Position numbers and translations under genes: made by a program. 64,000 nucleotides of DNA, taken from assembly GCA_963747765.1 (NCBI GenBank), contig CAVVGH010000007.1, forward strand, positions 186,001-250,000, given 5' to 3'. This DNA comes from VRUE01 sp963747765. GTDB taxonomy: Bacteria > Actinomycetota > Thermoleophilia > Solirubrobacterales > 70-9. Of this stretch, positions 15,489 through 24,249 are shown piece by piece; position 1 is the stretch's first letter; each line of letters starts with the position of its first letter. The notes beneath the pieces were generated by a model that was given only the letters and a program-made list of their open reading frames with translations, made no database searches and had not been told where the DNA came from.

Positions 15489-16661
15489 TCACGCAGTCGT
15501 CCTGCGCCTGCGCCTGCGACGCGGATTCGCAGACGGCTCCGCCCGACCCACACCGGCCAGACCCCGCTCGAACTCGCGGGCAAGACCGAGATCGCTTGAG
15601 ATGCGACGCATCTCGGCGACCTGGTCGGACAGCACGAAGCTGGTCCCGATACCGCGCCGGCCGGCCCTGCCGGTGCGGCCGATCCGGTGAACGTAGGAGT
15701 CGCGGTCGCCGGGTGCATCGAAGTTGATCACGTGCGCGATGTCCGCGACGTCGATTCCGCGGGCCGCGACATCGGTCGCGACAAGCGTGTGGACGTCGCC
15801 ACGCTCGAATCGGGCAAGCGCCCGTTCGCGCTGGCGCTGGCTCTTGTCGCCATGCATCGCGACGGCCTCCAGATCGCGACTGCGAAGGCGCTTGACGAGC
15901 CGATCGGCGCCTCGCTTGGTGCGCACGAAGACCAGCGTGCGACCGTGTTCGCCGTCGCGCAGATGCCCGGCCAGGTGATCGATCTTGGCGCTTTGGGAGT
16001 CGATGTGGATGAAGTGGTGCGCGACGTCCGCTTCGCGGCGCTCGGCCACGGGCTGCGTGTGGCGGCGCGCCTTGCGGGTGTATGCGGCTGCGAGCTTTCC
16101 GGTCGCGCCCTGCAGCGTGGCCGAGAAGAAGAGGGTCTGACGAGCGGCCGGGGTCTGGGAGACGATTCGGCTCACTGCCGGTTTGAACCCCATGTCGAGC
16201 ATCCGGTCGGCCTCGTCGAGGACAAGGATGTCGACGCTCTCCAGCGAGAGGACGCCACGCTCGAGGAGGTCCTCGAGCCGTCCCGGCGTGGCGATCACGA
16301 TGTCCGCGCGGCGCGCGGCGTTGCACTGCGGGCCGAACCCCACACCGCCGTATACCGCGGCGATTCTCAGCCGGCGCACGCGGGCGATGGATTCGAGCTC
16401 GTCGGCGATCTGGCTTGCCAGCTCGCGCGTCGGCGCTAGTACGAGAGCGGAGAGGCGCCGGGGGTCGGGCTCGACCCGCTGCACCAGTGGGATGCCGAAG
16501 GCCAGCGTCTTGCCGGAGCCGGTGGGCGCCTGGACGAGCAGGTCATGGCCCGCGAGCGCATCGCGAAGGACCATCTGTTGGACCGGAAAGGGTTGGGTGA
16601 TGCCGCGCTTGGCAAGCGCGCCCACCACAGGTTGAGAGATGCCGAGATCGGCAAACGACAT
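15489..16661 (-). CDS. DEAD-box RNA helicase
   Basis: 390 residues. Q motif (FADLGIS...GITQPFPVQ), Walker A APTGSGKT, PTRELA, TPGR, DEAD, SAT (FFSATL), then the second domain with TLVFVRTK, ATDVAARGIDV and HRIGRTGRAGR. These are all the core motifs of RhlE/DeaD-like helicases. The tail is short and arginine-rich (RRRRRRR), typical for RNA binding. ATG 16661 has AAAGGAG upstream; the longer frame to 16847 is not used. Likely role: ribosome assembly or cold-related RNA unwinding. Confidence 0.9.
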   Translation of the reverse strand: MSFADLGISQPVVGALAKRGITQPFPVQQMVLRDALAGHDLLVQAPTGSGKTLAFGIPLVQRVEPDPRRLSALVLAPTRELASQIADELESIARVRRLRIAAVYGGVGFGPQCNAARRADIVIATPGRLEDLLERGVLSLESVDILVLDEADRMLDMGFKPAVSRIVSQTPAARQTLFFSATLQGATGKLAAAYTRKARRHTQPVAERREADVAHHFIHIDSQSAKIDHLAGHLRDGEHGRTLVFVRTKRGADRLVKRLRSRDLEAVAMHGDKSQRQRERALARFERGDVHTLVATDVAARGIDVADIAHVINFDAPGDRDSYVHRIGRTGRAGRRGIGTSFVLSDQVAEMRRISSDLGLAREFERGLAGVGRAEPSANPRRRRRRRTTA

Positions 16662-16809
16662 GATGATGTGAGCTCCTTTATGCGATTCAGGGGAGATCCA
16701 GCGACCCCTAGACGCACCAAGCGCACGGAGGAAACGGAACCTCTCGGGAGGCGATCTGAGCCATGCCCGACTCCCGCACGGTAGCAGCCAATAGGTGTGT
16801 GGGCGCTGG

Positions 16810-16978
16810 TCAGCGCAAAGGGGACGGGGAGCCTTCGCTCCCTGCAAGCGCAGCCGCGAGCCCCTCGCGCGAGGCGATGTCGAGCTTCGCGTAGACCTGC
16901 GTCAGGTGCGTCTCCACGGTGCGGCGGGTGACGAACAGTTGCTCTGCGATCTCGCGGTTGGACAATCCCTGCGCCAGT
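16810..16978 (-). pseudogene. LuxR-type regulator C-terminal fragment
   Basis: The minus strand encodes LAQGLSNREIAEQLFVTRRT followed by VETHLTQVYAKLDIASREGL, a complete LuxR/NarL-type helix-turn-helix, ending at 16810. Upstream of it the frame enters a dispersed repeat (16979-17093) that is also present at 43581, so the N-terminal part of the regulator has been lost or replaced at that junction. Confidence 0.7.
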
Positions 16979-17093
16979 GGACCTCCCCGAAGCGTTCGAC
17001 CGGAAACCGGCCATCCACTCCGCTCCGACAGCGCCCGAGCCCCCTTGCACCGGCAGCGCCTCCATCCCCGAGGACAGAGGAAGGGCGCACACC
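16979..17093. repeat. Dispersed repeat F, copy 1
   Basis: About 115 bases closely similar to 43581-43692 in the same orientation: shared blocks include cgttcgaccggaaaccggcc, gacagcgcccgagcccc, gcaccggcagcgcc and gaggacagaggaag. Here it truncates the LuxR fragment. It has no recognisable coding content. Confidence 0.8.
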
Positions 17094-17112
17094 GTCGTGA
17101 TCGGCGGAAGCA

Positions 17113-17560
17113 TTGGCGGCCGTGGGTGGCGGCACCGAGAAGACCTTCGGCGCCGACTTCGTGGTGGCGGCGAACGGCCGCTCCGCACGCCTTCCAGCCT
17201 GGCTCGAGCAGCTCGGCTACGAGTGCATGCGCGAGTTCCCGCACGGGCTCCTGCCAATCGGCGATGCGATTTGCAGCTTCAGTGCGTATACGGCTCACTC
17301 AGGTTGCGCGTCGCGGACTCGGCGGCACACGAGCCGCCGCCTCGATTCGGCCGGGCGCAACGGACCCTGCGGTCACTTGAGCACAGCATGCTGTGCTCAA
17401 GTGACCGCAGGGTCCGTTGCAGGTGTAGAGGCAGGCCGGGGGAGTGGCCGCCTGAGCTAGCCGTATACGCACGGCAGCTTCAATCCCACCTACGGGCAGG
17501 GGATGACGGTCGCAGCGCTCCAGGCAGCGGCGCTGCGCAGCCGGCCTGAAGCCGCACGCT
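17113..17560 (+). pseudogene. FAD-dependent oxidoreductase remnant split by a MITE
   Basis: Left part reads GADFVVAANGRSARLPAWLE then QLGYE...FPHGLLPIGDAICSF. After the MITE the frame resumes as SFNPTYGQGMTVAALQAAAL. Joined, PIGDAICSFNPTYGQGMTVA is the FAD-binding C-terminal motif of geranylgeranyl-reductase-like flavoproteins. Roughly 150 residues normally lying between the two left blocks are also missing, and the N-terminus is absent, so the gene was decayed by deletion as well as by insertion. Confidence 0.7.
17282..17473. mobile_element. MITE with 22-bp terminal inverted repeats and a 64-bp perfect palindrome
   Basis: Terminal repeats gtgcgtatacggctcactca (from 17282) and its complement ending 17472 pair over 22 bases with two mismatches. 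The host sequence gcagcttca occurs directly left (17273-17281) and again right (17474-17482), a 9-bp target duplication with one extra G. Inside, 17357-17420 is a perfect palindrome with no spacer (32-base arms meeting at gca|tgc). No transposase is encoded, so movement would need an enzyme in trans. Confidence 0.75.
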
Positions 17561-17615
17561 GCGTCCGACAGCGCCAGCGGCCGAAGGATCGGCCATGACC
17601 GGGTGCGCCAGGTGG

Positions 17616-18350
17616 TCAGTGGCTGTGCCCGTGGCCGCGGACGGTGTGCCAGGAGTCCCAGGTGATCTTGAGGATGACGGCGGTGATGCCAAGCCCGATC
17701 AACGGGTCGGCGATGGGGAGGCCAAGCGCAACGGCAAGGGCGCTGGCGACGACCGCGAGGCTGACGTAGGCGTCGGCCTGCGCATGGTTGCCGTCGGCGA
17801 TCAGTGCGGCGCTGTCCAGGGCGCGCCCGGCGTTCGTTCGGATCCGAGCCGCGATCCAGTTCCCCGCCCAGCCGATCAACCCAGCGACGACCAGGGCGCT
17901 GAGATGGCTCACGGATTGGGGGTGAATCAGCCGGCCGATTGCCTCGTACCCAGCGACGCAGGCCGACACGAAGATGGCGAGAACGACGAAATATCCGGCG
18001 TAGCGCTCGGCGCGCTCCGAGCGCATGAGGAAGGCGGCGCCGACGGGGATCGCCGTTGCCGCGTCGCCAAAGTTGTGGATCAGGTCGGCGAGCAGGGCGA
18101 TGCTGCCGGTTGTCGTGAAGATCGCCACCTGCGCGAGCGCTGTCACGCCGAGAACGAGAAGCGAGAGGAGGACGGCACGGACACCCGCCGTCGAGCGCTT
18201 GATCGAGGGATCGAGCAGACCGTGCGTGTGCCCATGTCCGCCAGCGCCCGCTGCCCGATCATGACCGTGAGGCCCGGCGTGGGGATGCGCGTGGATCAGC
18301 TCACCATGGCGGTGACGCTCTCCTTGCAGGTGGCGGTAGACGAACTCCAT
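17616..18350 (-). CDS. Cation diffusion facilitator (zinc/cadmium efflux type)
   Basis: 244 residues. The N-terminus is histidine-rich (HRHGELIHAHPHAGPHGHD, GGHGHTHG) before six hydrophobic helices. The metal-site segments are LLADLIHNFGDA in helix 2 and DGNHAQADAY in helix 5, i.e. HxxxD-type ligands as in zinc or cadmium CDF proteins. The C-terminal cytoplasmic domain is very short and ends HTVRGHGHSH. ATG 18350 chosen because the frame further upstream lacks coding character. It would export divalent metal using the proton gradient. Confidence 0.85.
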   Translation of the reverse strand: MEFVYRHLQGERHRHGELIHAHPHAGPHGHDRAAGAGGHGHTHGLLDPSIKRSTAGVRAVLLSLLVLGVTALAQVAIFTTTGSIALLADLIHNFGDAATAIPVGAAFLMRSERAERYAGYFVVLAIFVSACVAGYEAIGRLIHPQSVSHLSALVVAGLIGWAGNWIAARIRTNAGRALDSAALIADGNHAQADAYVSLAVVASALAVALGLPIADPLIGLGITAVILKITWDSWHTVRGHGHSH

Positions 18351-18748
18351 TCGACAAGTATGGCTCGGATTTCCTTTGGCGCGCTGATGCGTATCCGCCT
18401 CGTTCAGGCCAGTCCAGCTGCCGCGCTCTCGCGCAACGGCCTCCCGAAGCCCCTCACCCGCCTGGGCCTGTTCTCTCATCAATCGACGATCAACGAGTTG
18501 TTCTTTTCGGGTCCCGCGGACCATTTCGTCAGGGCTCCGGGGGCGCGGGGATGTCGGACCCAGCGTGAGAGTGCCCGGGGGCTGAGCAGGGGCCGGTGCC
18601 CCCCTGAGTCGTGCGGCCCGAGCGGCGCGTGGCGGGCGTGCAGCCCCGCGTGATCCGGATATGCGCTGCGGCGCTAGAGTCTGTCTTGCGATCCGTCCCA
18701 GGTGTTCGGAAATCGCCGCCCAAAAGGGTTGAGTGAACGGAGGTCGTC
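18351..18748. other. Divergent intergenic region, no supported gene
   Basis: About 400 bases between the CDF gene and the membrane/Usp-like gene. Only shadow frames; no clear operator, hairpin or terminator seen. Confidence 0.5.
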
Positions 18749-19420
18749 ATGGCATCTGATGGTCTTGCGACTGGCTCGGGGCTCAGGGGTCGAGTCGACC
18801 ACTGGCTGAACTCGGACCTCGTTGGGATCCCGGCCACGCTCTACACGTTCGGCGTCCTGGTGATCAGCTTCCTGGTGTTCCGCTACGCGGCACCGATCGC
18901 TGGGGTAATCGTCGCCGTGGGTCTCTGGGTCCCGATGGTGGTCTTTGCGATCCGCGGGAGGGGCTATCCACCGATCGCCTTGGACATTGCCCGCCCAACC
19001 GGCGGAGCGCGACACCGCGTGTTGGTTATCGGCAATCAGGGGCTCGAGGACCCGGCGCTCTCTGCGGCGGTCTGTCGTCGCCGGGGCCGCGCCGAGACCG
19101 AGGCGATGATCTTCGCGCCGGTGGTTGCCTCCTCGCGCTTGCGGGACCTGTCCAATGACATGGACCGTGAGTTCGCGCTCGCGGAGAGCCGTGTGAACGC
19201 GGCCCTTCAGGCCCTGATCGCGGCCGGCGTTCCGGCGGAAGGGCGGCCGGACATCGCGGAGCCGATGGAGTCGCTGCTCGACGGCCTGCGCGAGTTCCCG
19301 CCCAACGAGGTGTTGATGCTGCCGGGCCGGGAGGCGGGATGGGACGCCGCCGAGGAGCTCGCGGAGCGGGTTCGGACGGAGACCGGCCTGCCGGTGACCG
19401 AGGTTCAGCTCAGTTCGTAG
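18749..19420 (+). CDS. Two-helix membrane protein with universal-stress-like C-terminal domain
   Basis: 223 residues. Two membrane helices (ATLYTFGVLVISFLVFRYAA and VIVAVGLWVPMVVFAI) precede a soluble domain starting HRVLVIGNQGLEDPAL and ending VLMLPGREAGWDAAEELAER. The alternating strands and the NEVLMLPG segment resemble a UspA/GABA-permease-tail fold, but no ATP-binding GxxGxS motif is present. GGAGG is close to ATG 18749. Its 3' end overlaps the convergent radical SAM gene by 11 bases. Function unknown. Confidence 0.65.
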   Translation: MASDGLATGSGLRGRVDHWLNSDLVGIPATLYTFGVLVISFLVFRYAAPIAGVIVAVGLWVPMVVFAIRGRGYPPIALDIARPTGGARHRVLVIGNQGLEDPALSAAVCRRRGRAETEAMIFAPVVASSRLRDLSNDMDREFALAESRVNAALQALIAAGVPAEGRPDIAEPMESLLDGLREFPPNEVLMLPGREAGWDAAEELAERVRTETGLPVTEVQLSS

Positions 19421-20522
19421 TGGGCTCGTAGGGACAGCTCGGATCAGAGGCGAGATAGTCGCCCGTCACCGCATAGGCGCGGGCGCGGCTACCGCCACAG
19501 ACCTCGCGGTACTTGCAGCGGCCACACTTGCCATGCAGCGCGTTCGGATCGCGCAGTTCGCGGAACAGAGGTGCGTCGCGGTAGACGCTCACGGCGCTCT
19601 CGCTCCTCACGTTCCCGGCGGACAGCGGTAGGAACCCAGACGGCATCACCTCGCCGACCCGCGAGACGAACATGAAGCCACGGGCGTCGTTGACGCCCTT
19701 GGCCGGCCGGCGCAGCCCGTCCGCGAAGCGGTAGCCGGCGCCCGCGAGCTCGCCGCCGCCGGCCCGCCCCATGGCGATCCGGCGGTGCTGGGGCGCGGCG
19801 GTGATCTTCAGGTCGAAGGGGAGCTGCGGGGCGAGCCCGTCGAGGTGTGAGATCAGCTTCTCGTGGCCCTCCGGGGAGAGCATCTTGAGCTGCTTTCCCC
19901 GACCGGTGGGCACAAGGAAGAAGACCGACCATTGCACGATCCCGAGCCGTTCGAGCAGCGGAATCATGTCGTCGATGACCTTCGCGTTCAGCAGGCAGAC
20001 CGTGGTATTGACCTGGAGGGGCAGACCGGCCTCCGTCGCGGCGTCGATACCGCGCAGGGTGCGCTCGAAGGAGCCGGAGAAGCCCCGGAAACGGTCGTGC
20101 AGCGCGGGCTCAGGCGCGTCGAGGCTGAAGGCGACGCGGCGGACGCCGGCTTCGCGGGCTTCCTCCATCCGGCTTCGGGTTGTGAGCGCCGTCGCGGTCG
20201 GAGTCAGTGCCACCCGCAGTCCCTTCTCGGTGGCGTATGCCGCGATGTCGAAGACGTCCCTGCGCATCAGCGGGTCGCCGCCGGTGAGGACGAGGATCGG
20301 CCGGTTGTCGAAACCGGCCAGGTCGTCGACCAGGGCCATTGCCTCCTGCGTGTCGAGCTCGTCGGGATGGCGCTTTGCCTCTGCCTCCGCCCGGCAGTGG
20401 GCACAGGCGTAGGCACAGGCCCTGGTCAGCTCCCAGGCGATCGTGAAGGGAGCGCGGTCGAAGTCGAGCTTGGCCAGCCGCTGGTCGCGCTCGGCGCGAG
20501 CTGTGCCGGCCGCCGCCTTCAC
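19410..20522 (-). CDS. Radical SAM/SPASM protein, heme-modifying (NirJ/AhbD-like)
   Basis: 370 residues. The radical SAM cluster motif is CAYACAHC (CX3CX2C) in ELTRACAYACAHC, followed by LTGGDPL and the SLDAPEP segment. A C-terminal SPASM-like Cys set (CGRCKYREVCGG...C) would bind an auxiliary Fe-S cluster. This pattern is that of the family containing NirJ and AhbC/AhbD, which remove or modify side chains of siroheme-derived tetrapyrroles; peptide-modifying relatives exist too. GTG 20522 overlaps the stop of the upstream radical SAM gene (GTGA). The pairing of two such enzymes beside a heme-rich cytochrome cluster favours a tetrapyrrole role. Confidence 0.7.
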   Translation of the reverse strand: MKAAAGTARAERDQRLAKLDFDRAPFTIAWELTRACAYACAHCRAEAEAKRHPDELDTQEAMALVDDLAGFDNRPILVLTGGDPLMRRDVFDIAAYATEKGLRVALTPTATALTTRSRMEEAREAGVRRVAFSLDAPEPALHDRFRGFSGSFERTLRGIDAATEAGLPLQVNTTVCLLNAKVIDDMIPLLERLGIVQWSVFFLVPTGRGKQLKMLSPEGHEKLISHLDGLAPQLPFDLKITAAPQHRRIAMGRAGGGELAGAGYRFADGLRRPAKGVNDARGFMFVSRVGEVMPSGFLPLSAGNVRSESAVSVYRDAPLFRELRDPNALHGKCGRCKYREVCGGSRARAYAVTGDYLASDPSCPYEPTTN

Positions 20523-21697
20523 GCAGCGATCTCCGCGTCCGTCAGGTAGCACGCCGGGTCGGGCGCCTGCATGTCGCCGGTGGCCGACTCGGCGCGCACG
20601 CGCAGGCCGCCATTGCAGAGCTCGAGGAAGCGGCACGTGGCGCAGCGCCCAACGAGCTCGCGGGGGCGTTTCCGGTAGGGCGCGAGGACCGGGTTGTCGT
20701 CGGTCCAGATGTCGGCGAACTTTTCCCGCCGCACATCCCCCGCCGTTACGTGCCAGGAGAACTGGTCGGGGTGAACCAGTCCCTGCGGGTCGACGCAGGC
20801 GATTGCCACGCCGGACTGGTTGCCGCCGTTCCAGCGCAGCATCGTCTCGATTTCGTCGGCTCGCTTGGAGTCCGAGCCTCGCACCCGCTGAAGCAGCAGC
20901 ACGTGGTCGACCGGGTTGTCGACGGTCAGGACCTCCAGGTCGAGGCCGCGACGGCCGAAGTCTTCTGTTCGGTCGAGAACCTCCTCGACCACCTCGCGGC
21001 TCTGCTCGGGGGTGAGGTCGTGGCTGCGCATCTTTCCGCCTCGGCCGGCGTAGGCGAGGTGGTAGACGCAGAGTCGATTGACCCGCTCGGCCTCGGCCAG
21101 CTCGAAGACCTTGCCCAGATGATCGCGATTGAGACCGTGCACCGTGAAGCGGATACCGGTGCGAAGCCCGGCGTCGCGCGCGGCGCGGATGCCGTTCACC
21201 GCGCCGTCGAAGGCGCCTTTGGAGCCGCGCACCTTGTCGTTGAGGGCGCCGATCCCGTCGATGCTGATTCCCACATAGGAGAAGCCCGCGTCGGCGATTT
21301 CCTTGGCGACGGTCGAGTCGATCTTGGTGCCATTGGTCGACAGCACCGTTCGCATGCCCAGCTCGCTGGCGACCGCGGCGAGCTCGAGCACGTTCGGGCG
21401 AGTCAGGGGCTCGCCACCGGAGAAGAGGACCGTGGGCACCCCGAACGCCGCCAGGTCTTCCAGCATCTGGCGGCCCTCGGAATCGCTCAGCTCGCCGGGG
21501 TAGTCCTGGTCATGGGAATCCGCGTAGCAGTGACCGCAGTGCAGGTTGCAGCGGCGTGTCACGCTCCACACGACGACGGGTTTCTTGTCCTTGGAGTAAT
21601 GGAGTAGGTGAGCCGGGCCCGCTCCTGCCTTGCGCCCGTACCGAAGCGCGTCCTGGGGTCCGACCTGTCCGTTCAGAAGTCTGCTTGCGCTCAACAT
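20519..21697 (-). CDS. Radical SAM/SPASM protein, NirJ/AhbC-like
   Basis: 392 residues. Cluster motif CNLHCGHC in SVTRRCNLHCGHCYAD, LFSGGEPL, and GISIDG are standard radical SAM features; the C-terminal CATCRFLELCNGG and a late Cys form the SPASM site. The N-terminus (MLSASRLLNGQVG...LLHYSKDKKPVVVW) closely follows AhbC/NirJ proteins, which act on 12,18-didecarboxysiroheme. No ahbA/ahbB or siroheme genes are in the window, so the full pathway is not shown. ATG 21697 lacks a strong ribosome site. A CsoR-like box and a second palindrome lie in the divergent region upstream. Confidence 0.7.
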   Translation of the reverse strand: MLSASRLLNGQVGPQDALRYGRKAGAGPAHLLHYSKDKKPVVVWSVTRRCNLHCGHCYADSHDQDYPGELSDSEGRQMLEDLAAFGVPTVLFSGGEPLTRPNVLELAAVASELGMRTVLSTNGTKIDSTVAKEIADAGFSYVGISIDGIGALNDKVRGSKGAFDGAVNGIRAARDAGLRTGIRFTVHGLNRDHLGKVFELAEAERVNRLCVYHLAYAGRGGKMRSHDLTPEQSREVVEEVLDRTEDFGRRGLDLEVLTVDNPVDHVLLLQRVRGSDSKRADEIETMLRWNGGNQSGVAIACVDPQGLVHPDQFSWHVTAGDVRREKFADIWTDDNPVLAPYRKRPRELVGRCATCRFLELCNGGLRVRAESATGDMQAPDPACYLTDAEIAA

Positions 21698-21848
21698 GTC
21701 AGCGATGCTAGGAGGGAGGCACGGGTTGTGCCATCGGCTACGCCCCCGCCCCCGACGAGGGCTGCAACCGTGCCCCTTACGGGATTCTCCGCAGCGGTCT
21801 CGACGTTGCCTGCTCAAGCCGGCTTGGGTGCGCCAATCTGAACATCCG

Positions 21849-21880
21849 GATACCCCCTCGGGGTCTGTGATGGGCATCAC
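21849..21880. promoter_or_regulatory. CsoR-like box and adjacent palindrome in divergent promoter region
   Basis: ATACCCC-CTC-GGGGTCT (from 21849) resembles the CsoR-type boxes at 13377 and 37552 with one mismatch in the right arm. Directly after it, gtgatg-gg-catcac (21867-21880) is a perfect inverted repeat. They lie between the radical SAM pair (minus) and the histidine kinase (plus) and may serve either. Confidence 0.4.
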
Positions 21881-21978
21881 GGTCTCCGAGCGTCCGCACC
21901 AGTGGCACCGCTGCATAACCACATAAACTTCGAGGGCCGAGTAGAAGCAGCCATCCCCACGCAGCACCTGGAGCTCAG

Positions 21979-23463
21979 ATGCCCACGCCAACCGAAGGAA
22001 AGCACGATGTGGACCTTCCCGGAAGGTCTGTCGGAGACGTCTTCGGCGCGCACGGCGGGGGAGAGGAGCAGGACCGTGGTGAAGCCGCTGACCTCCGCCG
22101 TCTCAAGGTCATTGGCGTGGCGCTTCCGATCCTGTTCGTCTTGGTGCTCGAGCTGGCTCCGTTCGAGCTGATTCAACTCGACGTAATCGACAAGGACTTC
22201 TTCGCCGGCTATGTGTTCCACATCGTGCTGGTCACGTTTACGGTCCTGGGGATCGTCGCCTTCACGTTTGCGATGTTCCATTTCATCGATCGCGCCCAGG
22301 CCGAGCGCGACCGCGTGGTCGCCGACCTCCGCAGGAGACAGCGGGAGGGCCATGGGTTCTATGACGTGCTGCTCCGAATCTCCAACCAGGAAGCTCTCGC
22401 GGAGATCCTCGGGGCGGTGGCTCGGCACGCTCGCGACCTGCTCTCGAGCGATGGCGCGACGGTCTGCCTCGATGACGAGACGACGCGAGCCGTCGAGGTC
22501 GATTCAAGTCATTCGGGAGCGGCGCTGCGCGAAGGCGTGTGCATATTGCCCGACGGCGAGGAGTCGTACACGCTCCACGATCCTCGGGATGCTCAGCGAT
22601 TGCGGGCCTCCTCGGAGTTCAACGAGACCCTGCAGGTTCAGATCCAGACCCGAAATCACGCGGTCGGGCAGCTGTGGATCGGGCGAAGGTCCGGTGCTCC
22701 ATACAGCGACCGCGACCGGGGATTCCTTTCGACCCTCTCCGACCTGGCCTCGATTGCGGCGGCGAGCGCCAAGATGCGCGAGGCCGAGAGGCAGGGCGCG
22801 ATCCTTGCCGAGCGGGAGCGAATCGCCCGCGAGCTGCACGACAGCCTCGCCCAGGTCTTGGGGGTGACGCATCTCAGGCTTCGTGCCCTCAGTTCGAGCG
22901 AGGACGTGCAGGTCGCAGAGGCAGTTGAGGCCGAACTGGCCCAGCTTGCGGACATCTGCGAGGAGGGATACCGAGACGCTCGCGGGGCGATCCTCGACCT
23001 CCATGAATCAAGCCAGACCGACCGCGACCTGTTGGAGGGCCTGCGTGCCTATTTGGACAAGTACAGCCAGCAATGCGGGGTTGCGACATCGCTGGAAACG
23101 AGCTTGGATCACGAACTCGATCTTCCGCCGCGCAGCGAGATTCAGATCATCCGAGTGATCCAGGAGGCTCTCACAAACGTTCGAAAGCACTCAGGCGCGG
23201 CCTCGGCTTCCGTACGGGTCCAGCAGGAAAACGGCACGGTGACGTTTGTCGTCGAAGACAATGGCTGTGGCTTCGATTCCGTCGAGACGCTGCTCGACCG
23301 CGACGGATTTGGACTGCATTCGATGCGGGAGCGCATGGAGCTCATCGGAGGCACCCTGCTGACCGATTCCGCATCGGGGAGAGGGACGCGCGTCGTCGCC
23401 AAGGTCCCCTATAGCCGCCGCACCGCCAACAACTCGAATGGTCTGGATGCCCCCGTCGCCTGA
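21979..23463 (+). CDS. NarL-family sensor histidine kinase
   Basis: 494 residues. Two membrane helices (VIGVALPILFVLVLELAP and IVLVTFTVLGIVAFTFAMF) are followed by a GAF-like sensory region (about 130-270), a HisKA_3 dimerisation domain with phosphoacceptor His in ERERIARELHDSLAQ, and a HATPase_c domain (EALTNVRKHSGA, VEDNGCGFD, GFGLHSMRERMELIGG). The extracellular part is tiny, so the signal is probably sensed inside the membrane or in the GAF region. The gene overlaps the response regulator behind it. Position beside the cytochrome cluster suggests redox or acceptor control. Confidence 0.85.
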   Translation: MPTPTEGKHDVDLPGRSVGDVFGAHGGGEEQDRGEAADLRRLKVIGVALPILFVLVLELAPFELIQLDVIDKDFFAGYVFHIVLVTFTVLGIVAFTFAMFHFIDRAQAERDRVVADLRRRQREGHGFYDVLLRISNQEALAEILGAVARHARDLLSSDGATVCLDDETTRAVEVDSSHSGAALREGVCILPDGEESYTLHDPRDAQRLRASSEFNETLQVQIQTRNHAVGQLWIGRRSGAPYSDRDRGFLSTLSDLASIAAASAKMREAERQGAILAERERIARELHDSLAQVLGVTHLRLRALSSSEDVQVAEAVEAELAQLADICEEGYRDARGAILDLHESSQTDRDLLEGLRAYLDKYSQQCGVATSLETSLDHELDLPPRSEIQIIRVIQEALTNVRKHSGAASASVRVQQENGTVTFVVEDNGCGFDSVETLLDRDGFGLHSMRERMELIGGTLLTDSASGRGTRVVAKVPYSRRTANNSNGLDAPVA

Positions 23464-24133
23464 GCAGATCCGGATCCTGGCCGTCGACGATACGGCGCTG
23501 TTTCGCATGTCGATCGCGAAGTTGATCGACAAGCAGGAGGGGCTGACGGTCGTCGGGGAAGCCGAGAATGGCTTGGAGGCGGTCCGCAAGGCGAATGAGC
23601 TGAAACCCGATCTCGTCGTTATGGACGTGGAGATGCCGGTGATGAACGGGGTCGAGGCGGCGCGCCTGATCCGCGAACAGGTACCCGCAACGAAGGTTGT
23701 GATGCTCACGGTGTCCGAGGCGGACGAGCACCTCTTCGACGCGATCCGCTTCGGTGCCCAGGGCTATCTGCTGAAGGACCTTCGTCCTGAGGAGCTCTTC
23801 GACCTGATCAGGGCCGTCATGCGCAACGAGGCGGCCCTCTCGCCGTCCATAGCGGGGCGGTTGCTCGGGCAGATTCGGGATGGGACGCCGGTCGCGTCCT
23901 CGCCCACACACGATGCGGAGACTCCGGCGCTGACGCCGCGTGAGCTGGAGGTGCTGCGGCTCGTGGCGGATGGTCTCTCCAACAAGGAGATCGCGACGAA
24001 GCTCTTCATCACGGAGGGAACGGTGAAGAACCACGTACACAACGCGCTCGAGAAGCTTCAGCTGGAGAATCGAACGCAGGCGGCCGCCTACATAGTGCGC
24101 AAGGGTCTGGGGGGTGGCGGTGACACCGCCTGA
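23438..24133 (+). CDS. NarL/LuxR-type response regulator
   Basis: 231 residues. Receiver domain with the acidic pair in ILAVDDTALF, phosphoacceptor Asp in LVVMDVEMPV, and Lys in YLLKDLRPEE. The C-terminal LuxR helix-turn-helix is LTPRELEVLRLVADGLSNKE followed by IATKLFITEGTVKNHV. It starts at ATG 23438 (ATG 23447 is possible) inside the kinase 3' end, so the pair is coupled. Likely regulator of the downstream cytochrome operons, whose promoters share a motif. Confidence 0.88.
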   Translation: MVWMPPSPEQIRILAVDDTALFRMSIAKLIDKQEGLTVVGEAENGLEAVRKANELKPDLVVMDVEMPVMNGVEAARLIREQVPATKVVMLTVSEADEHLFDAIRFGAQGYLLKDLRPEELFDLIRAVMRNEAALSPSIAGRLLGQIRDGTPVASSPTHDAETPALTPRELEVLRLVADGLSNKEIATKLFITEGTVKNHVHNALEKLQLENRTQAAAYIVRKGLGGGGDTA

Positions 24134-24186
24134 CGCTGAGTTCGCGACCGCCGTCGGAGGCTCCCCTCAATCCCGGCAGGCACTGC

Positions 24187-24217
24187 CTGTACCCAATCTC
24201 TACCCCTCGACGGATTG
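24187..24217 (+). promoter_or_regulatory. Shared cytochrome-cluster promoter motif, copy 1
   Basis: CTGTACCC (24187-24194), 16 bases, CGGATTG (24211-24217), 33 bases before the TPR gene. The same two blocks with the same 16-base spacing stand before the second six-heme cytochrome and (left block changed) before the J/TPR gene. Confidence 0.5.
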
Positions 24218-24249
24218 AGGGAGCAGACCCTCCACGCGAGAATCCCTGT

